From: a virus
Reading direction: 5' to 3' (one strand)
Virus record (IMG/VR): IMGVR_UViG_3300006793_000312
Span: 1-22,508 of that record
Length of the DNA stretch: 22,508 nucleotides
Shown piece after piece: positions 9,112 through 15,778 of this stretch; the first letter of the stretch is position 1; each line of letters starts with the position of its first letter. The position numbers and the translations under genes were made by a program. A model generated the notes under the pieces. The model saw only the letters and a list, made by a program, of their open reading frames with translations, made no database searches and had not been told where the DNA came from.

Positions 9112-9138
9112 TATAGGCAAATTATTGCTATATGACAA
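9110..9138 (-). promoter_or_regulatory. Sigma70-like promoter for the leftward virion operon
   Basis: On the minus strand TTGTCA (9138-9133) and TATAAA (9115-9110) are separated by exactly 17 nt. Each hexamer differs from consensus at one position. Predicted transcription start is near 9103, giving a leader of about 70 nt before ATG 9032. It lies in the 136-bp gap between divergent operons. Transcription by host RNA polymerase is inferred; a phage RNA polymerase promoter elsewhere in the gap cannot be excluded. Confidence 0.5.
9112..9132. repeat. Imperfect inverted repeat, operator-like
   Basis: TATAGGCAA and TTGCTATA form 8-bp arms with one bulged G around an ATTA centre. The element fills the spacer of the minus-strand promoter and could be an operator for a dimeric repressor or simply AT-rich symmetry. 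No repressor gene is seen in the window. Confidence 0.35.
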
Positions 9139-9168
9139 TAGATATTTATAGCTAACCGAAAGGAAAGA

Positions 9169-9312
9169 ATGATGGCTACTAAAAAAACACCCACTCCTGT
9201 AGTTCCCGCACCTCCATATGGAAGACCTTTAAATAAAGATGAAATAGAATTTGTAAAAGAAAATATAAAAAAACTACAAGAATATGGGCAAAAGAAAAAG
9301 AAAAAGAAATGA
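9169..9312 (+). CDS. Small Pro/Lys-rich protein, first gene of the rightward operon
   Basis: This 47-residue protein begins MMATKKTPTPVVPAPPYGRP, continues with a short charged helix and ends in six lysines. A good ribosome site (AAGGAAAG) directly precedes the tandem ATGs. The stop overlaps the ATG of the following oxygenase (ATGA), so the two are translationally coupled. I do not recognise a family. The dense Pro segment (seven Pro in residues 8-20) beside a 2OG oxygenase makes a substrate or recruitment role conceivable, but that is speculation. The coding evidence is the ribosome site, the coupling, and the fact that it fills the gap exactly. Confidence 0.7.
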   Translation: MMATKKTPTPVVPAPPYGRPLNKDEIEFVKENIKKLQEYGQKKKKKK

Positions 9313-9980
9313 GTAAGGAAAAAACTAAAGTAGATTTTCACGCAATTAGACCTTTTGGTCCTACAATATTACAGGGAAAACTACCGGATCAGTTAATTAA
9401 AATACTTGATGATAGAGCAACAGAGTTGTTTGATGATGAAAAATTATCAAAAGAATATGATCATTCAATGAATTTAGCGGGTAATGTCAAACAAGAAGTT
9501 CGTTATCCTACTGAAGATTTAGGGGGTAAAGAATTCAAACCTTTAATAGATGCTATAGGTCAAATTGTTAAACAATATATATCTATACCTCCAGCTAGTG
9601 ATACCATATCACCTGCATTTGTAGGTTCAATGGTTATTGAATCTATGTGGGCCGTGAGCCAATGGTCGGGAGACTTTAATCCTTTTCATATACACCAAGG
9701 AGAATTATCAGGTGTAATTTATTTACGGGTACCACCTAGTTTAAAAGAAGAATATAAAAAAGAAGATCACTATCCTTGTGTAGGAGATATAATTTGGCAT
9801 TGTGGTCAAGCTGCAACTTTTAGCGGACACAAACATCAAGCAACCCCTGAAGTTGGAGCAATTTATCTTTTTCCTTCTTGGTTATCACATGGTGTTTATC
9901 CATTTAGAACACAAAACGAAGAAAGAAGATCGGTGTCTTTTAATTTACATTTAAAGAAAAAAGAACCTATTAATGATTGA
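9309..9980 (+). CDS. 2OG-Fe(II) oxygenase-like protein 1 (2OG-FeII_Oxy_5 type)
   Basis: This 223-residue predicted non-haem iron dioxygenase would couple 2-oxoglutarate decarboxylation to hydroxylation of an unknown substrate. The C-terminal half has the family's blocks: W119 then NPFHIHQGELSGVIYLR (H127, H129), LFPSWLSHGVYPF (H194) and RRSVSFNLH (R206/R207). The second metal position reads H-x-H rather than H-x-D. Compared with oxygenases 2 and 3 it has a longer insert between the blocks (about 141-180, with a Cys/His-containing segment). Translation is coupled to the 47-aa gene by ATGA, and its own ribosome site is poor. It overlaps the next gene by 8 nt. The substrate is unknown; the family assignment rests on recognised motifs, not a search. 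Confidence 0.85.
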   Translation: MSKEKTKVDFHAIRPFGPTILQGKLPDQLIKILDDRATELFDDEKLSKEYDHSMNLAGNVKQEVRYPTEDLGGKEFKPLIDAIGQIVKQYISIPPASDTISPAFVGSMVIESMWAVSQWSGDFNPFHIHQGELSGVIYLRVPPSLKEEYKKEDHYPCVGDIIWHCGQAATFSGHKHQATPEVGAIYLFPSWLSHGVYPFRTQNEERRSVSFNLHLKKKEPIND

Positions 9981-10254
9981 CATTGATAAAGTTCCAATGG
10001 TCCGTGTGACGTGGCTCGATGCCCGTGATACAGAAACCGGGTGGCTTGACATAAAAGAAATTATTAATGCACCGTTGGCCGTGTGCCAAGAAGTAGGTTG
10101 GATGATTACTAATAATGATGAAAGAATAGTTATTATGAGATCTTACAGTAAAGACAAAGACGATGTATCTGGAGGAGGTGCTATTGCCATACCTAAAGGA
10201 TGGATAACAAAAATAGAATATTTAGAGGTAAGTTATGCAAGAAATAATTCTTAA
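9973..10254 (+). CDS. Conserved small phage protein, function unknown
   Basis: The 93 residues contain VRVTWLDARDTETGWLD, CQEVGWMITNNDERIVIM and AIPKGWITKIEYL. I recognise this pattern (a 'W-x-DA', a 'T/V-GW' turn, then 'IP-x-G-x-I') as a widespread small phage protein of mixed beta type with no known role. It starts 8 nt before the end of oxygenase 1 and overlaps oxygenase 2 by 20 nt, so it belongs firmly to this operon. The ribosome site is weak and coupling is likely. Confidence 0.85.
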   Translation: MIDIDKVPMVRVTWLDARDTETGWLDIKEIINAPLAVCQEVGWMITNNDERIVIMRSYSKDKDDVSGGGAIAIPKGWITKIEYLEVSYARNNS

Positions 10255-10756
10255 AAAATTAAGTGTTATAAAGACAAGTGTTAACATTGAATTATTAAAT
10301 ATAATTAATCAATATGTAAAAGAACACGGGGACAAATTTAAAAGTAGAAAATGGAATTGTAATTCTGCAACATCTCATAATTTATGTCATAATATATTAC
10401 ATGATGTTATTGAGTTTAAAAATGTTAGAGAAGCCATACACGAACAATTAGCTATTTATTTTGAGGCAGTTCAAAAAAGAAGCATTCCGTTTTTAATAAA
10501 TGAATCTTGGATAAACATAATTGATAAATGGGGGTATCAAGAATTTCATGAACATAGTCCTGCTTTTGTTGCAGGAGTTTTATACATATCCGAACAAAAC
10601 TCAGACATAGAATTTGCTACTTTTCCTAGTAGTAGTAAAACATTAATTACTCCTAAAAAAGGAGATTTATTATTTTTTGAGGGCAATGTTTTTCATAGAG
10701 TTATTGACTCAGATAAAAAACGAATTTCTTTAGCTTTTAATATTCATGCACCATAA
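10235..10756 (+). CDS. 2OG-Fe(II) oxygenase-like protein 2
   Basis: This 173-residue protein has the same motif order as oxygenases 1 and 3: W92, YQEFHEHSPAFVAGVLYIS (H105, H107), GDLLFFEGNVFHRV (H154) and KRISLAFNIH (R163). The predicted fold is a double-stranded beta-helix occupying roughly residues 85-172, with a helical N-terminal part. GAGG lies about 6 nt before the ATG, which is 20 nt inside the preceding gene. As in protein 1, the H-x-H at the expected H-x-D site is notable. Substrate unknown. A 74-nt gap, the largest in this operon, follows before the glycosyltransferase. Confidence 0.82.
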   Translation: MQEIILKKLSVIKTSVNIELLNIINQYVKEHGDKFKSRKWNCNSATSHNLCHNILHDVIEFKNVREAIHEQLAIYFEAVQKRSIPFLINESWINIIDKWGYQEFHEHSPAFVAGVLYISEQNSDIEFATFPSSSKTLITPKKGDLLFFEGNVFHRVIDSDKKRISLAFNIHAP

Positions 10757-10830
10757 TAAAAATACAAAATCAGATTTACAATCTTTCGGTGATAGCTCTA
10801 ATAGATTTACATTAAACATATTTTATAAAG

Positions 10831-11619
10831 ATGTCACATAAGATCTTCATAGGTACCCCTTGTTACGGAGGTATGCTTACAGCAGATTATTTTAAAAGTT
10901 GTTTGCAACTTATTGCTTTAGCCGCTCAAAAAAAAATAGAAATACAAATTGGTACAATCGGTAATGAATCATTAATAACACGAGCTCGTAATACTTTAGT
11001 TCAATTATTTATGGATGAAAAAAAATATACTCATCTTTTATTTATTGATGCTGATATTGCTTTTAATCCTGAATCAGTTTTTCGCATGTTAGATTTAGAT
11101 AAAGATGTAATAACAGGTGTTTATCCTCGTAAACTAATTGATTGGACAAAAGTTAAAAGAAGAGTGATTGAAAACCCTAATATAAAAGAAGATGAATTGC
11201 ACGCAGCTTCTTTGCAATATAATTTAAATGTTAAAGATCCTAATAATGTTAAAGTTGAAAAAGGATTTATTGAAGTATTAGACGGTGCAACAGGTTTTAT
11301 GTTAATAAAAAGACAAGTGTTTGAGAAAATGGCTAAGGCCTATCCTGATTTAAAATTTAAATCTGACCAACATTTAAATCAACCACATGATACAGAATTT
11401 AATTATCATGATACATCTGATTGGAACTACGCATTTTTTGATACTATGGTGGAACCAGAAACTAAAAGATATTTATCTGAAGATTATTCTTTTTGCCGTT
11501 TATGGCAGAAAATAGGTGGTAAAATATATGCGGATATTCTTAGCGGTATGACTCACTTTGGTAATTACCCTTTCAAAGGTAATGTAGCCACTCAATTCTT
11601 GCCACAAAACAATAAATAA
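10831..11619 (+). CDS. GT-A type glycosyltransferase
   Basis: The 262 residues have a nucleotide-sugar transferase look: a beta-strand start (KIFIGTPCYGG), then ARNTLVQLFM, then THLLFIDADIAFNP, whose D-A-D (about residues 73-75) is the metal- and nucleotide-binding DxD motif. ITGVYPRK and LDGATGFMLIKR follow, then a C-terminal acceptor region with YLSEDYSFCRLWQKIGGKIYAD. The pattern is that of a phage glycosyltransferase (GT2/Anp1-like) that could glycosylate virion proteins, DNA bases or host envelope sugars. It sits between an oxygenase and a tail protein, which favours modification of virion or cell surface (inference). No strong ribosome site is visible (only AAAG before the ATG). Confidence 0.85.
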   Translation: MSHKIFIGTPCYGGMLTADYFKSCLQLIALAAQKKIEIQIGTIGNESLITRARNTLVQLFMDEKKYTHLLFIDADIAFNPESVFRMLDLDKDVITGVYPRKLIDWTKVKRRVIENPNIKEDELHAASLQYNLNVKDPNNVKVEKGFIEVLDGATGFMLIKRQVFEKMAKAYPDLKFKSDQHLNQPHDTEFNYHDTSDWNYAFFDTMVEPETKRYLSEDYSFCRLWQKIGGKIYADILSGMTHFGNYPFKGNVATQFLPQNNK

Positions 11620-11627
11620 TTTAGTAT
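11599..11627 (+). promoter_or_regulatory. Weak candidate promoter before the 614-aa tail gene
   Basis: TTGCCA (11599-11604), a 17-nt spacer and TAGTAT (11622-11627) precede ATG 11636, which lacks a ribosome site. Predicted initiation would fall only one or two nt before the ATG, implying a near-leaderless message. Chance is a serious alternative in AT-rich DNA. Confidence 0.2.
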
Positions 11628-11635
11628 ACTCCAAC

Positions 11636-13480
11636 ATGAAATTGACTGATTTAAAGTTCCAACCTGGTATAGATAAACAAGATACTGCTTATTCAGCAGG
11701 AGACCAACGTAAATATGTTGACTCTGATTTTGTACGTTTTCACTACGGAAAACCTGAGAGATGGGGTGGCTGGGGATATTTACCTAGCCCTAATAAAACT
11801 ATTGTGGGCGTGGTCCGTGATACACATTCTTGGCTAGGTTTAGATGGAACCAAATATTTAGCTTTAGGAACAGATAGAAAATTATATCTTTTTACAGGTG
11901 GTGGTTTTACTGATATTACTCCTATTAGAGAAACAGCTTCTTTAACAAATCCTTTTACAACAAATGGCACTACTACAGTAACTGTTACAGATGCAGCTCA
12001 TGGCGCTGCTGAAGGTGATTTTGTAACCTTTGATTCTTTTTCAGCTATTGATGGTTTAGATATGAATCAAGAGTTTGAAATTACAACGTATGTAGATGCT
12101 AGTACATATAAAGTTACTCATACTAGCACAGCTTCTGGATCAACTTCAGGAGGTGGAGGAACAGGAAATGCTAATTATCAAATAACTACAGGACCTGCTA
12201 CTTCTACTTTTGGATATGGTTGGGGAACTCTAACATGGAATTTAAGCACTTGGAACACTCCTAGATCAAGTTCAAGTCTTGTATTGTCAGCACGTCAATG
12301 GTCTTTAGATAATTTTGGAGAAGATTTAATTGCTACTGCTTTAAATGGTGGTACTTTTATTTGGGACACATCAAGTGGATTAGGAACTAGAGCAACAGCT
12401 TTATCCAATGCACCAACAGCTTCTAGATTTAGTTTGGTTTCTACAGATACTAGACACTTATTAATTTTTGGAACAGAAACAACAATTGGAAATACTGGAA
12501 CTCAAGATGATTTGTTTTTTAGATTTTCTGATAGAGAAAATGCTACTGATTATACTCCTGTAGCTACTAATGAAGCAGGTTCCCTTCGTATTTCTGATGG
12601 TTCTAGAATAATAGGTGCTGTAAAATCTGCGGGTCAGATACTTGTTTGGACCGATACATCTTTACAAGGTATTCAATTTGTTGGCACTCCATTTACTTTT
12701 GGAATGAGACAACTTGGTGCTAACTGTGGATTAATAGCACAGCATGCGGCAATAGAAGTAAATGGAAAAGCGTATTGGATGTCGGATGATTCCTTTTATT
12801 TGTATGATGGTGTTGTTAAAAAAATGCCTTGTTCTGTGCAAGATTATGTATTTGATGATCTTAGTTATACAAACAGAAATGATATTGCCGTTGGGTTAAA
12901 CACAGCGTTTAACGAAATTATTTGGTACTACCCTTCAGCAAATGCTACACAAATAGATAGAGGCGTTGTTTACAATTATTTAGAAAATACTTGGTATACA
13001 TTAACTTTAGATAGAACAACTTGGCTTGGTGCTTATGTATATGAATTACCAATAGCCACAGAATATAGCACAAGTGTAACAGCAAATGTATCTACTATAT
13101 TAGGTTTGACCGCAGGAGCTTCGTATGTTTATGAACATGAGACAGGTAATAATCAAGCTAATGGTGCAGCAATTACAGCTTTCTTAACTACAGGTTCAGT
13201 AGAAATAGGAGATGGGGACGAGTTAATGTCAGTTAGTAAATTAGTTCCTGACTTTGATAATTTATCAAACACCTTAACAGCTACCTTAACTTTAAATCAA
13301 TATCCACAATCCACTAATAGTGTTTCTACTTCAGGAACTATCTCTAGCACAACACAGAAAATTAATGTAAGAGGGAGAGGCAGGGCAGTAAAAATTAAAT
13401 ATGAAACTAACACAATTAATGACACAGCTTGGAGACTTGGATCAACAAAGTTACAACTTAGACAAGACGGAAGAAGATAA
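11636..13480 (+). CDS. Tail/head-completion structural protein (P22 gp10-like candidate)
   Basis: This 614-residue beta-rich protein begins with FQPGIDKQDTAYSAG, then VDSDFVRFHYGKPERWGGW. This 'QPGI...T-x-Y...W/Y-x-D-x-D-x-VRF-x-x-G-x-PE-x-GGW' signature recurs at the N-terminus of a large family of podovirus-type tail proteins. Residues ~100-175 form a small beta module (TVTVTDAAHGAAEGDFVTF...STYKVTHTS). The rest has repeated blade-like patterns (LLIFGTETT, ILVWTDTSLQGIQFVG, YWMSDDSFYLYDG), suggesting a beta-propeller-like body. A tail-hub or stabilisation role is inferred. There is no ribosome site before the ATG. Its TAA overlaps the next ATG (TAATG). Confidence 0.8.
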   Translation: MKLTDLKFQPGIDKQDTAYSAGDQRKYVDSDFVRFHYGKPERWGGWGYLPSPNKTIVGVVRDTHSWLGLDGTKYLALGTDRKLYLFTGGGFTDITPIRETASLTNPFTTNGTTTVTVTDAAHGAAEGDFVTFDSFSAIDGLDMNQEFEITTYVDASTYKVTHTSTASGSTSGGGGTGNANYQITTGPATSTFGYGWGTLTWNLSTWNTPRSSSSLVLSARQWSLDNFGEDLIATALNGGTFIWDTSSGLGTRATALSNAPTASRFSLVSTDTRHLLIFGTETTIGNTGTQDDLFFRFSDRENATDYTPVATNEAGSLRISDGSRIIGAVKSAGQILVWTDTSLQGIQFVGTPFTFGMRQLGANCGLIAQHAAIEVNGKAYWMSDDSFYLYDGVVKKMPCSVQDYVFDDLSYTNRNDIAVGLNTAFNEIIWYYPSANATQIDRGVVYNYLENTWYTLTLDRTTWLGAYVYELPIATEYSTSVTANVSTILGLTAGASYVYEHETGNNQANGAAITAFLTTGSVEIGDGDELMSVSKLVPDFDNLSNTLTATLTLNQYPQSTNSVSTSGTISSTTQKINVRGRGRAVKIKYETNTINDTAWRLGSTKLQLRQDGRR

Positions 13481-13647
13481 TGGCTAAAATTACAATAACA
13501 AGATTACCAAACGCAACATCAGAGTATAGTGCTACTCAGTTTGACCAAATGATAAATTTGTTAGATCAAATTATTTTTTTGCTTAACACAAACTATCAAA
13601 GCGAATTAAAATCAGAGGCGGAGGCGGAGGCTTTTTTCTTTGGCTAA
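13480..13647 (+). CDS. Small phage tail-region protein (55 aa)
   Basis: This 55-residue protein starts MAKITITRLPNATSEYSATQ and ends with a Glu-Ala repeat and FFFG. The pattern 'RLPxAT-x-EY...Q-F...LL-x-Q-I...LN-x-x-Y...E-A-x-x-F-F-G' is one I recognise from short proteins found beside marine-phage tail genes. The ATG overlaps the TAA of the 614-aa gene. The last 8 nt overlap the TTG start of the next gene. The 3' end contains a GAGGCG tandem repeat that also supplies the next gene's ribosome site. Function unknown, presumably tail-associated. Confidence 0.8.
   Translation: MAKITITRLPNATSEYSATQFDQMINLLDQIIFLLNTNYQSELKSEAEAEAFFFG
13615..13631 (+). repeat. GAGGCG hexamer repeat (about 2.8 copies) coding Glu-Ala and serving as ribosome site
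   Basis: Two full and one partial GAGGCG units encode the Glu-Ala run at the end of the 55-aa protein. The last GGAGG (13626-13630) lies 9 nt before the TTG start at 13640, so the repeat doubles as a Shine-Dalgarno sequence. Confidence 0.6.
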
Positions 13648-14002
13648 TGTATTTAAAAGCGCAATGTTGGATGTCACCACGACAGACCTAACAATTTTAA
13701 TTACCGTGCCAACAGCTGATCCTGGTGCTTCTCCTTCCGTGCCCCCTACTACAGCATTAGTGAAATCTATTTTGGTTTGTAATGATTCAGCTAATACCAC
13801 TCTTCTTGATATAGAAGTCTTGAGATCATCAGCGACGTTTGAAGTATTTAAAGAAAAAAGTGTTGCTACAAAAACAACAACAGAATTATTAGAACAACCA
13901 TTAGTTTTACAAGAAAGTGATGTTATGAAAGTCCAAGCAAATGCAGCTAATCAAGTACATATTACTGCAAGTTATATGGAGATTACGAAAGGACAACTTT
14001 GA
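13640..14002 (+). CDS. Small beta-rich phage structural protein, TTG start
   Basis: The 120 residues start MANVFKSAMLDVTTT and show alternating hydrophobic strands throughout (TILITVPTA, ALVKSILVCNDS, ELLEQPLVLQESDVMKVQA). I recognise the pattern 'MANVFK...T-V...L-x-V-x-N...D-V' with late 'L-x-x-GD-x-I-x-V' as a small beta-sandwich protein common next to phage tail genes; its role is not known to me. The start is TTG, supported by GGAGG 9 nt upstream and by the conserved-looking MANVFK beginning; ATG 13664 would lose it. It overlaps both neighbours (8 nt upstream, TTGA downstream), so the block is translated as a unit. Confidence 0.8.
   Translation: MANVFKSAMLDVTTTDLTILITVPTADPGASPSVPPTTALVKSILVCNDSANTTLLDIEVLRSSATFEVFKEKSVATKTTTELLEQPLVLQESDVMKVQANAANQVHITASYMEITKGQL
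13988..13993 (+). promoter_or_regulatory. Shine-Dalgarno supporting a TTG start at 13999
   Basis: AAAGGA ends 5 nt before TTG 13999. This supports initiation at the TTG that overlaps the previous stop (TTGA) rather than at the next in-frame ATG far inside the oxygenase domain. Confidence 0.5.
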
Positions 14003-14595
14003 TTAATCTTCATTCTTTATTTATAACTCCAGTTTTTTCTCTTCAACTTAAAGATTATGAACATCTTAGCGATGCTATATACCAATTAAAAGAAAAAGAT
14101 CAAAAAGGAATGCCTCGATCAAATATAGGCGGATGGCATAGTAATGATGAAATACATGAAATAAAAAAATTTAAACCTTTAGTTAATGATATTCTTAAAT
14201 ACGCTAAAGATTGTTTTAATCACATGGATGTAAAAGATAATTATGTTCCTGAAGTGACTGGAATGTGGGGCATGATAAATCCACCAAGATCTAGAAATAA
14301 TGTTCATACTCATCCCTATAACTATCTATCTGGTGTATTTTATTTAAAGGCACCTAAAAAAAGTGGCAGTATTGTGTTTCTAGAGCCTAAACCACAGTCA
14401 GAGGTACTATCACCCCCAAAAACAGATAAAGCTTCTATACACCTCGCTCATAGCGTACAATGGGAACCTGTTGAAAATTCCTTGATTTTTTTTCCTTCAT
14501 GGTTACAACATGAAGTACAAACAAATAATTCTGATAAAGATAGAGTTATTATTAGTTTTAACATAAATTGGAGAGACAAAGATGCCGATAGTTGA
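13999..14595 (+). CDS. 2OG-Fe(II) oxygenase-like protein 3 (2OG-FeII_Oxy_5 type)
   Basis: This 198-residue protein starts at a TTG overlapping the previous stop. The family blocks are complete: N-terminal FITPVFSLQL, MWGMINPPRSRNNVHTHPYN (H103, H105), YLSGVFYLKAP, SLIFFPSWLQHEVQ (H171) and DRVIISFNINW (R182). Of the ten oxygenases here, this fits the 'HxHP...SGVYYL...FPSWL-x-H-x-V...R-x-x-ISFN' signature best. That signature belongs to a putative 2OG-Fe(II) oxygenase family widespread in marine phages and bacteria with unknown substrates. It sits directly after three tail genes and overlaps the next gene by 14 nt. Confidence 0.88.
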   Translation: MINLHSLFITPVFSLQLKDYEHLSDAIYQLKEKDQKGMPRSNIGGWHSNDEIHEIKKFKPLVNDILKYAKDCFNHMDVKDNYVPEVTGMWGMINPPRSRNNVHTHPYNYLSGVFYLKAPKKSGSIVFLEPKPQSEVLSPPKTDKASIHLAHSVQWEPVENSLIFFPSWLQHEVQTNNSDKDRVIISFNINWRDKDADS

Positions 14596-14833
14596 ACCCG
14601 CTGAATTACTAGGACACATTACAACAAGTGATGGAAGAAGAATTCCTCACTATAAAGTAAAAACTGAAACAACGATTACTCACGTTGATACAGGTGTTGA
14701 ATATGAATCAGAAAATGCAGCTCAAGCTGATGTTGATAATCCAGGGACATCTACAACTGCTGAAAAGATTAGAAGAGATGTAAAAGTATTTGCTCCTTCT
14801 TTAGAAGATATGCTAGGTGAAACACCTGAATAA
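14582..14833 (+). CDS. Small conserved phage protein, unknown function
   Basis: The 83 residues include LLGHITTSDGRRIPHYKVKT, then THVDTGVEYESENAAQADVD and IRRDVKVFAPSLEDM. The 'THVDTG-x-x-Y-x-S...DI-x-RDV-x-V' pattern resembles small proteins of marine (cyanophage-like) phages. GGAGAG lies 6 nt before the ATG, which is 14 nt inside oxygenase 3. It is the last gene of this rightward block. Its TAA directly abuts the stop of the leftward 71-aa gene with no base between them, and no terminator hairpin is visible. Confidence 0.82.
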   Translation: MPIVEPAELLGHITTSDGRRIPHYKVKTETTITHVDTGVEYESENAAQADVDNPGTSTTAEKIRRDVKVFAPSLEDMLGETPE

Positions 14834-15049
14834 TTAAGCACTACAAGCTTCACAATCAATTTCTGAAGAATTGCCGTTTAACATAACTTGTTCATCTGAA
14901 GTATTATGACAAGCACATCCTTGAAGATGTCTTGCAAAAGCATCACTTAATCTTTCTTTCTCTCTTTCTAATTGTAATAAACGTTCATGATATCTGCTCA
15001 CCTTATCTACAAGGGTAGCTATAGCCTTCAATACTTCTTGATTTTCCAT
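14834..15049 (-). CDS. 71-aa coiled-coil protein with Cys/His cluster
   Basis: Residues 3-42 form a strongly predicted charged helix or coiled coil (VDKVSRYHERLLQLEREKER). The C-terminus holds C45-x-C47-H48, then a gap and C66-x-x-C69, spacing compatible with a small zinc or iron-sulphur site. Neither is proven. A clear AGGAGA lies 6 nt before the ATG. The gene stands alone on the minus strand between two rightward blocks, with its own candidate promoter at 15085-15113. This arrangement suits a small regulator or an early-expressed accessory protein. I do not recognise the family. Confidence 0.82.
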   Translation of the reverse strand: MENQEVLKAIATLVDKVSRYHERLLQLEREKERLSDAFARHLQGCACHNTSDEQVMLNGNSSEIDCEACSA

Positions 15050-15084
15050 AATTTCTCCTGATTTTTTAATTTTGGGTGAGATCT

Positions 15085-15113
15085 AATTTAAACATGTGTA
15101 CAGAATATATCAA
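15085..15113 (-). promoter_or_regulatory. Candidate promoter for the 71-aa gene
   Basis: On the minus strand TTGATA (15113-15108), a 17-nt spacer and TAAATT (15090-15085) give 5/6 and 4/6 matches. The predicted leader is about 30 nt and includes the AGGAGA ribosome site. It lies in the 126-nt gap between this gene and oxygenase 4. Confidence 0.38.
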
Positions 15114-15175
15114 GCAATCTTTTTAAAATTGTTTTCTTGACAGCGAATTCATGCTATGAAAGAGGCAGAAAAAGA

Positions 15176-15760
15176 ATGCAATTAGTTAATAATTATTTCA
15201 TTATAGAAAATGCTGTTCCAGACAGATTTTGTAATTATATTCTTGAATATGGAAAAAACTTAAAAGAAAAAGTAGCCACTATTGCAGGTGCTGATGAAAA
15301 ACAAAAAGAAGAATTAGAAAAAACAAGAAAATCGAACGTTGTTTGGTTAACTGAAAAATGGTTATATAGAGAAATACAACCATTAGTTCATGAAGCTAAT
15401 GCACAAGCAGGTTGGAATTTTCAATGGGATAATACAGAGTCATGTCAATTTACAAAGTATGAAGGTTCAAAGAAACAATTTTATCATTGGCACACAGATT
15501 CTGGTGCAGACGTTCTTGATAATCTACCTATGAGAAAAATTTCTGCTACTTTAATTTTGGTAGACAGAGAAAATTATAAAGGCGGTGATTTTGAAATATG
15601 CATTCCACATCCTGAAAAATCAAAAATTATTACTATTGAACTTCGTAAAAGAGGCACAATGATATTTTTTCCTTCTTTTGTTTGGCACAGAGTTACTCCT
15701 GTTACTGAGGGAACAAGATGCTCATTAGTTTGTTGGAATACAGGGAAAAAATTTATATAA
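15176..15760 (+). CDS. 2OG-Fe(II) oxygenase 4, prolyl-4-hydroxylase/PKHD type
   Basis: This 194-residue protein has the P4H-type catalytic layout: N-terminal YFIIENAVPDRFCNYIL; QFTKYEGSKKQFYHWHTDSG with the iron-binding H106-x-D108; a second strand block with KISATLILV and GGDFEICIP; then FFPSFVWHRVTPVTEG with the distal H171 and the 2OG-binding R181 in TRCSLVCW. This is close to the bacterial/phage PKHD hydroxylase pattern, so prolyl or other peptidyl hydroxylation is plausible but unproven. An in-frame TTG at 15137 would add 13 residues unlike the family start, so I chose ATG 15176, with GAGG about 10 nt upstream. It opens the second rightward block; an 18-nt gap follows. Confidence 0.88.
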   Translation: MQLVNNYFIIENAVPDRFCNYILEYGKNLKEKVATIAGADEKQKEELEKTRKSNVVWLTEKWLYREIQPLVHEANAQAGWNFQWDNTESCQFTKYEGSKKQFYHWHTDSGADVLDNLPMRKISATLILVDRENYKGGDFEICIPHPEKSKIITIELRKRGTMIFFPSFVWHRVTPVTEGTRCSLVCWNTGKKFI

Positions 15761-15778
15761 CAATTTTAAGGAGATAAA

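Noticed and set aside
9288-9312. A-rich heptamers at the end of the 47-aa gene as a programmed -1 frameshift into oxygenase 1
   Set aside because: The in-frame heptamers read G AAA AAG, not the slippery A AAA AAG, no stimulatory structure is seen, and the ATGA overlap explains coupling without fusion.
9111-9341. Leftward open frame rich in Phe, opposite the 47-aa gene and the start of oxygenase 1
   Set aside because: It is the antisense reading of Lys-rich codons (runs of A). The plus-strand frames have ribosome sites, coupling and a recognised family.
10746-10841. A 31-residue rightward frame spanning the gap before the glycosyltransferase
   Set aside because: No ribosome site, no recognisable motif, and it mostly overlaps or fills a 74-nt gap; too short to support in AT-rich DNA.
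15137-15175. Extension of oxygenase 4 to a TTG at 15137; also TTGACA at the same spot as a -35 box
   Set aside because: The added residues do not resemble the family start, and no -10 element lies 16-18 nt after TTGACA (the nearest, TATGAA, is only 12 nt away).
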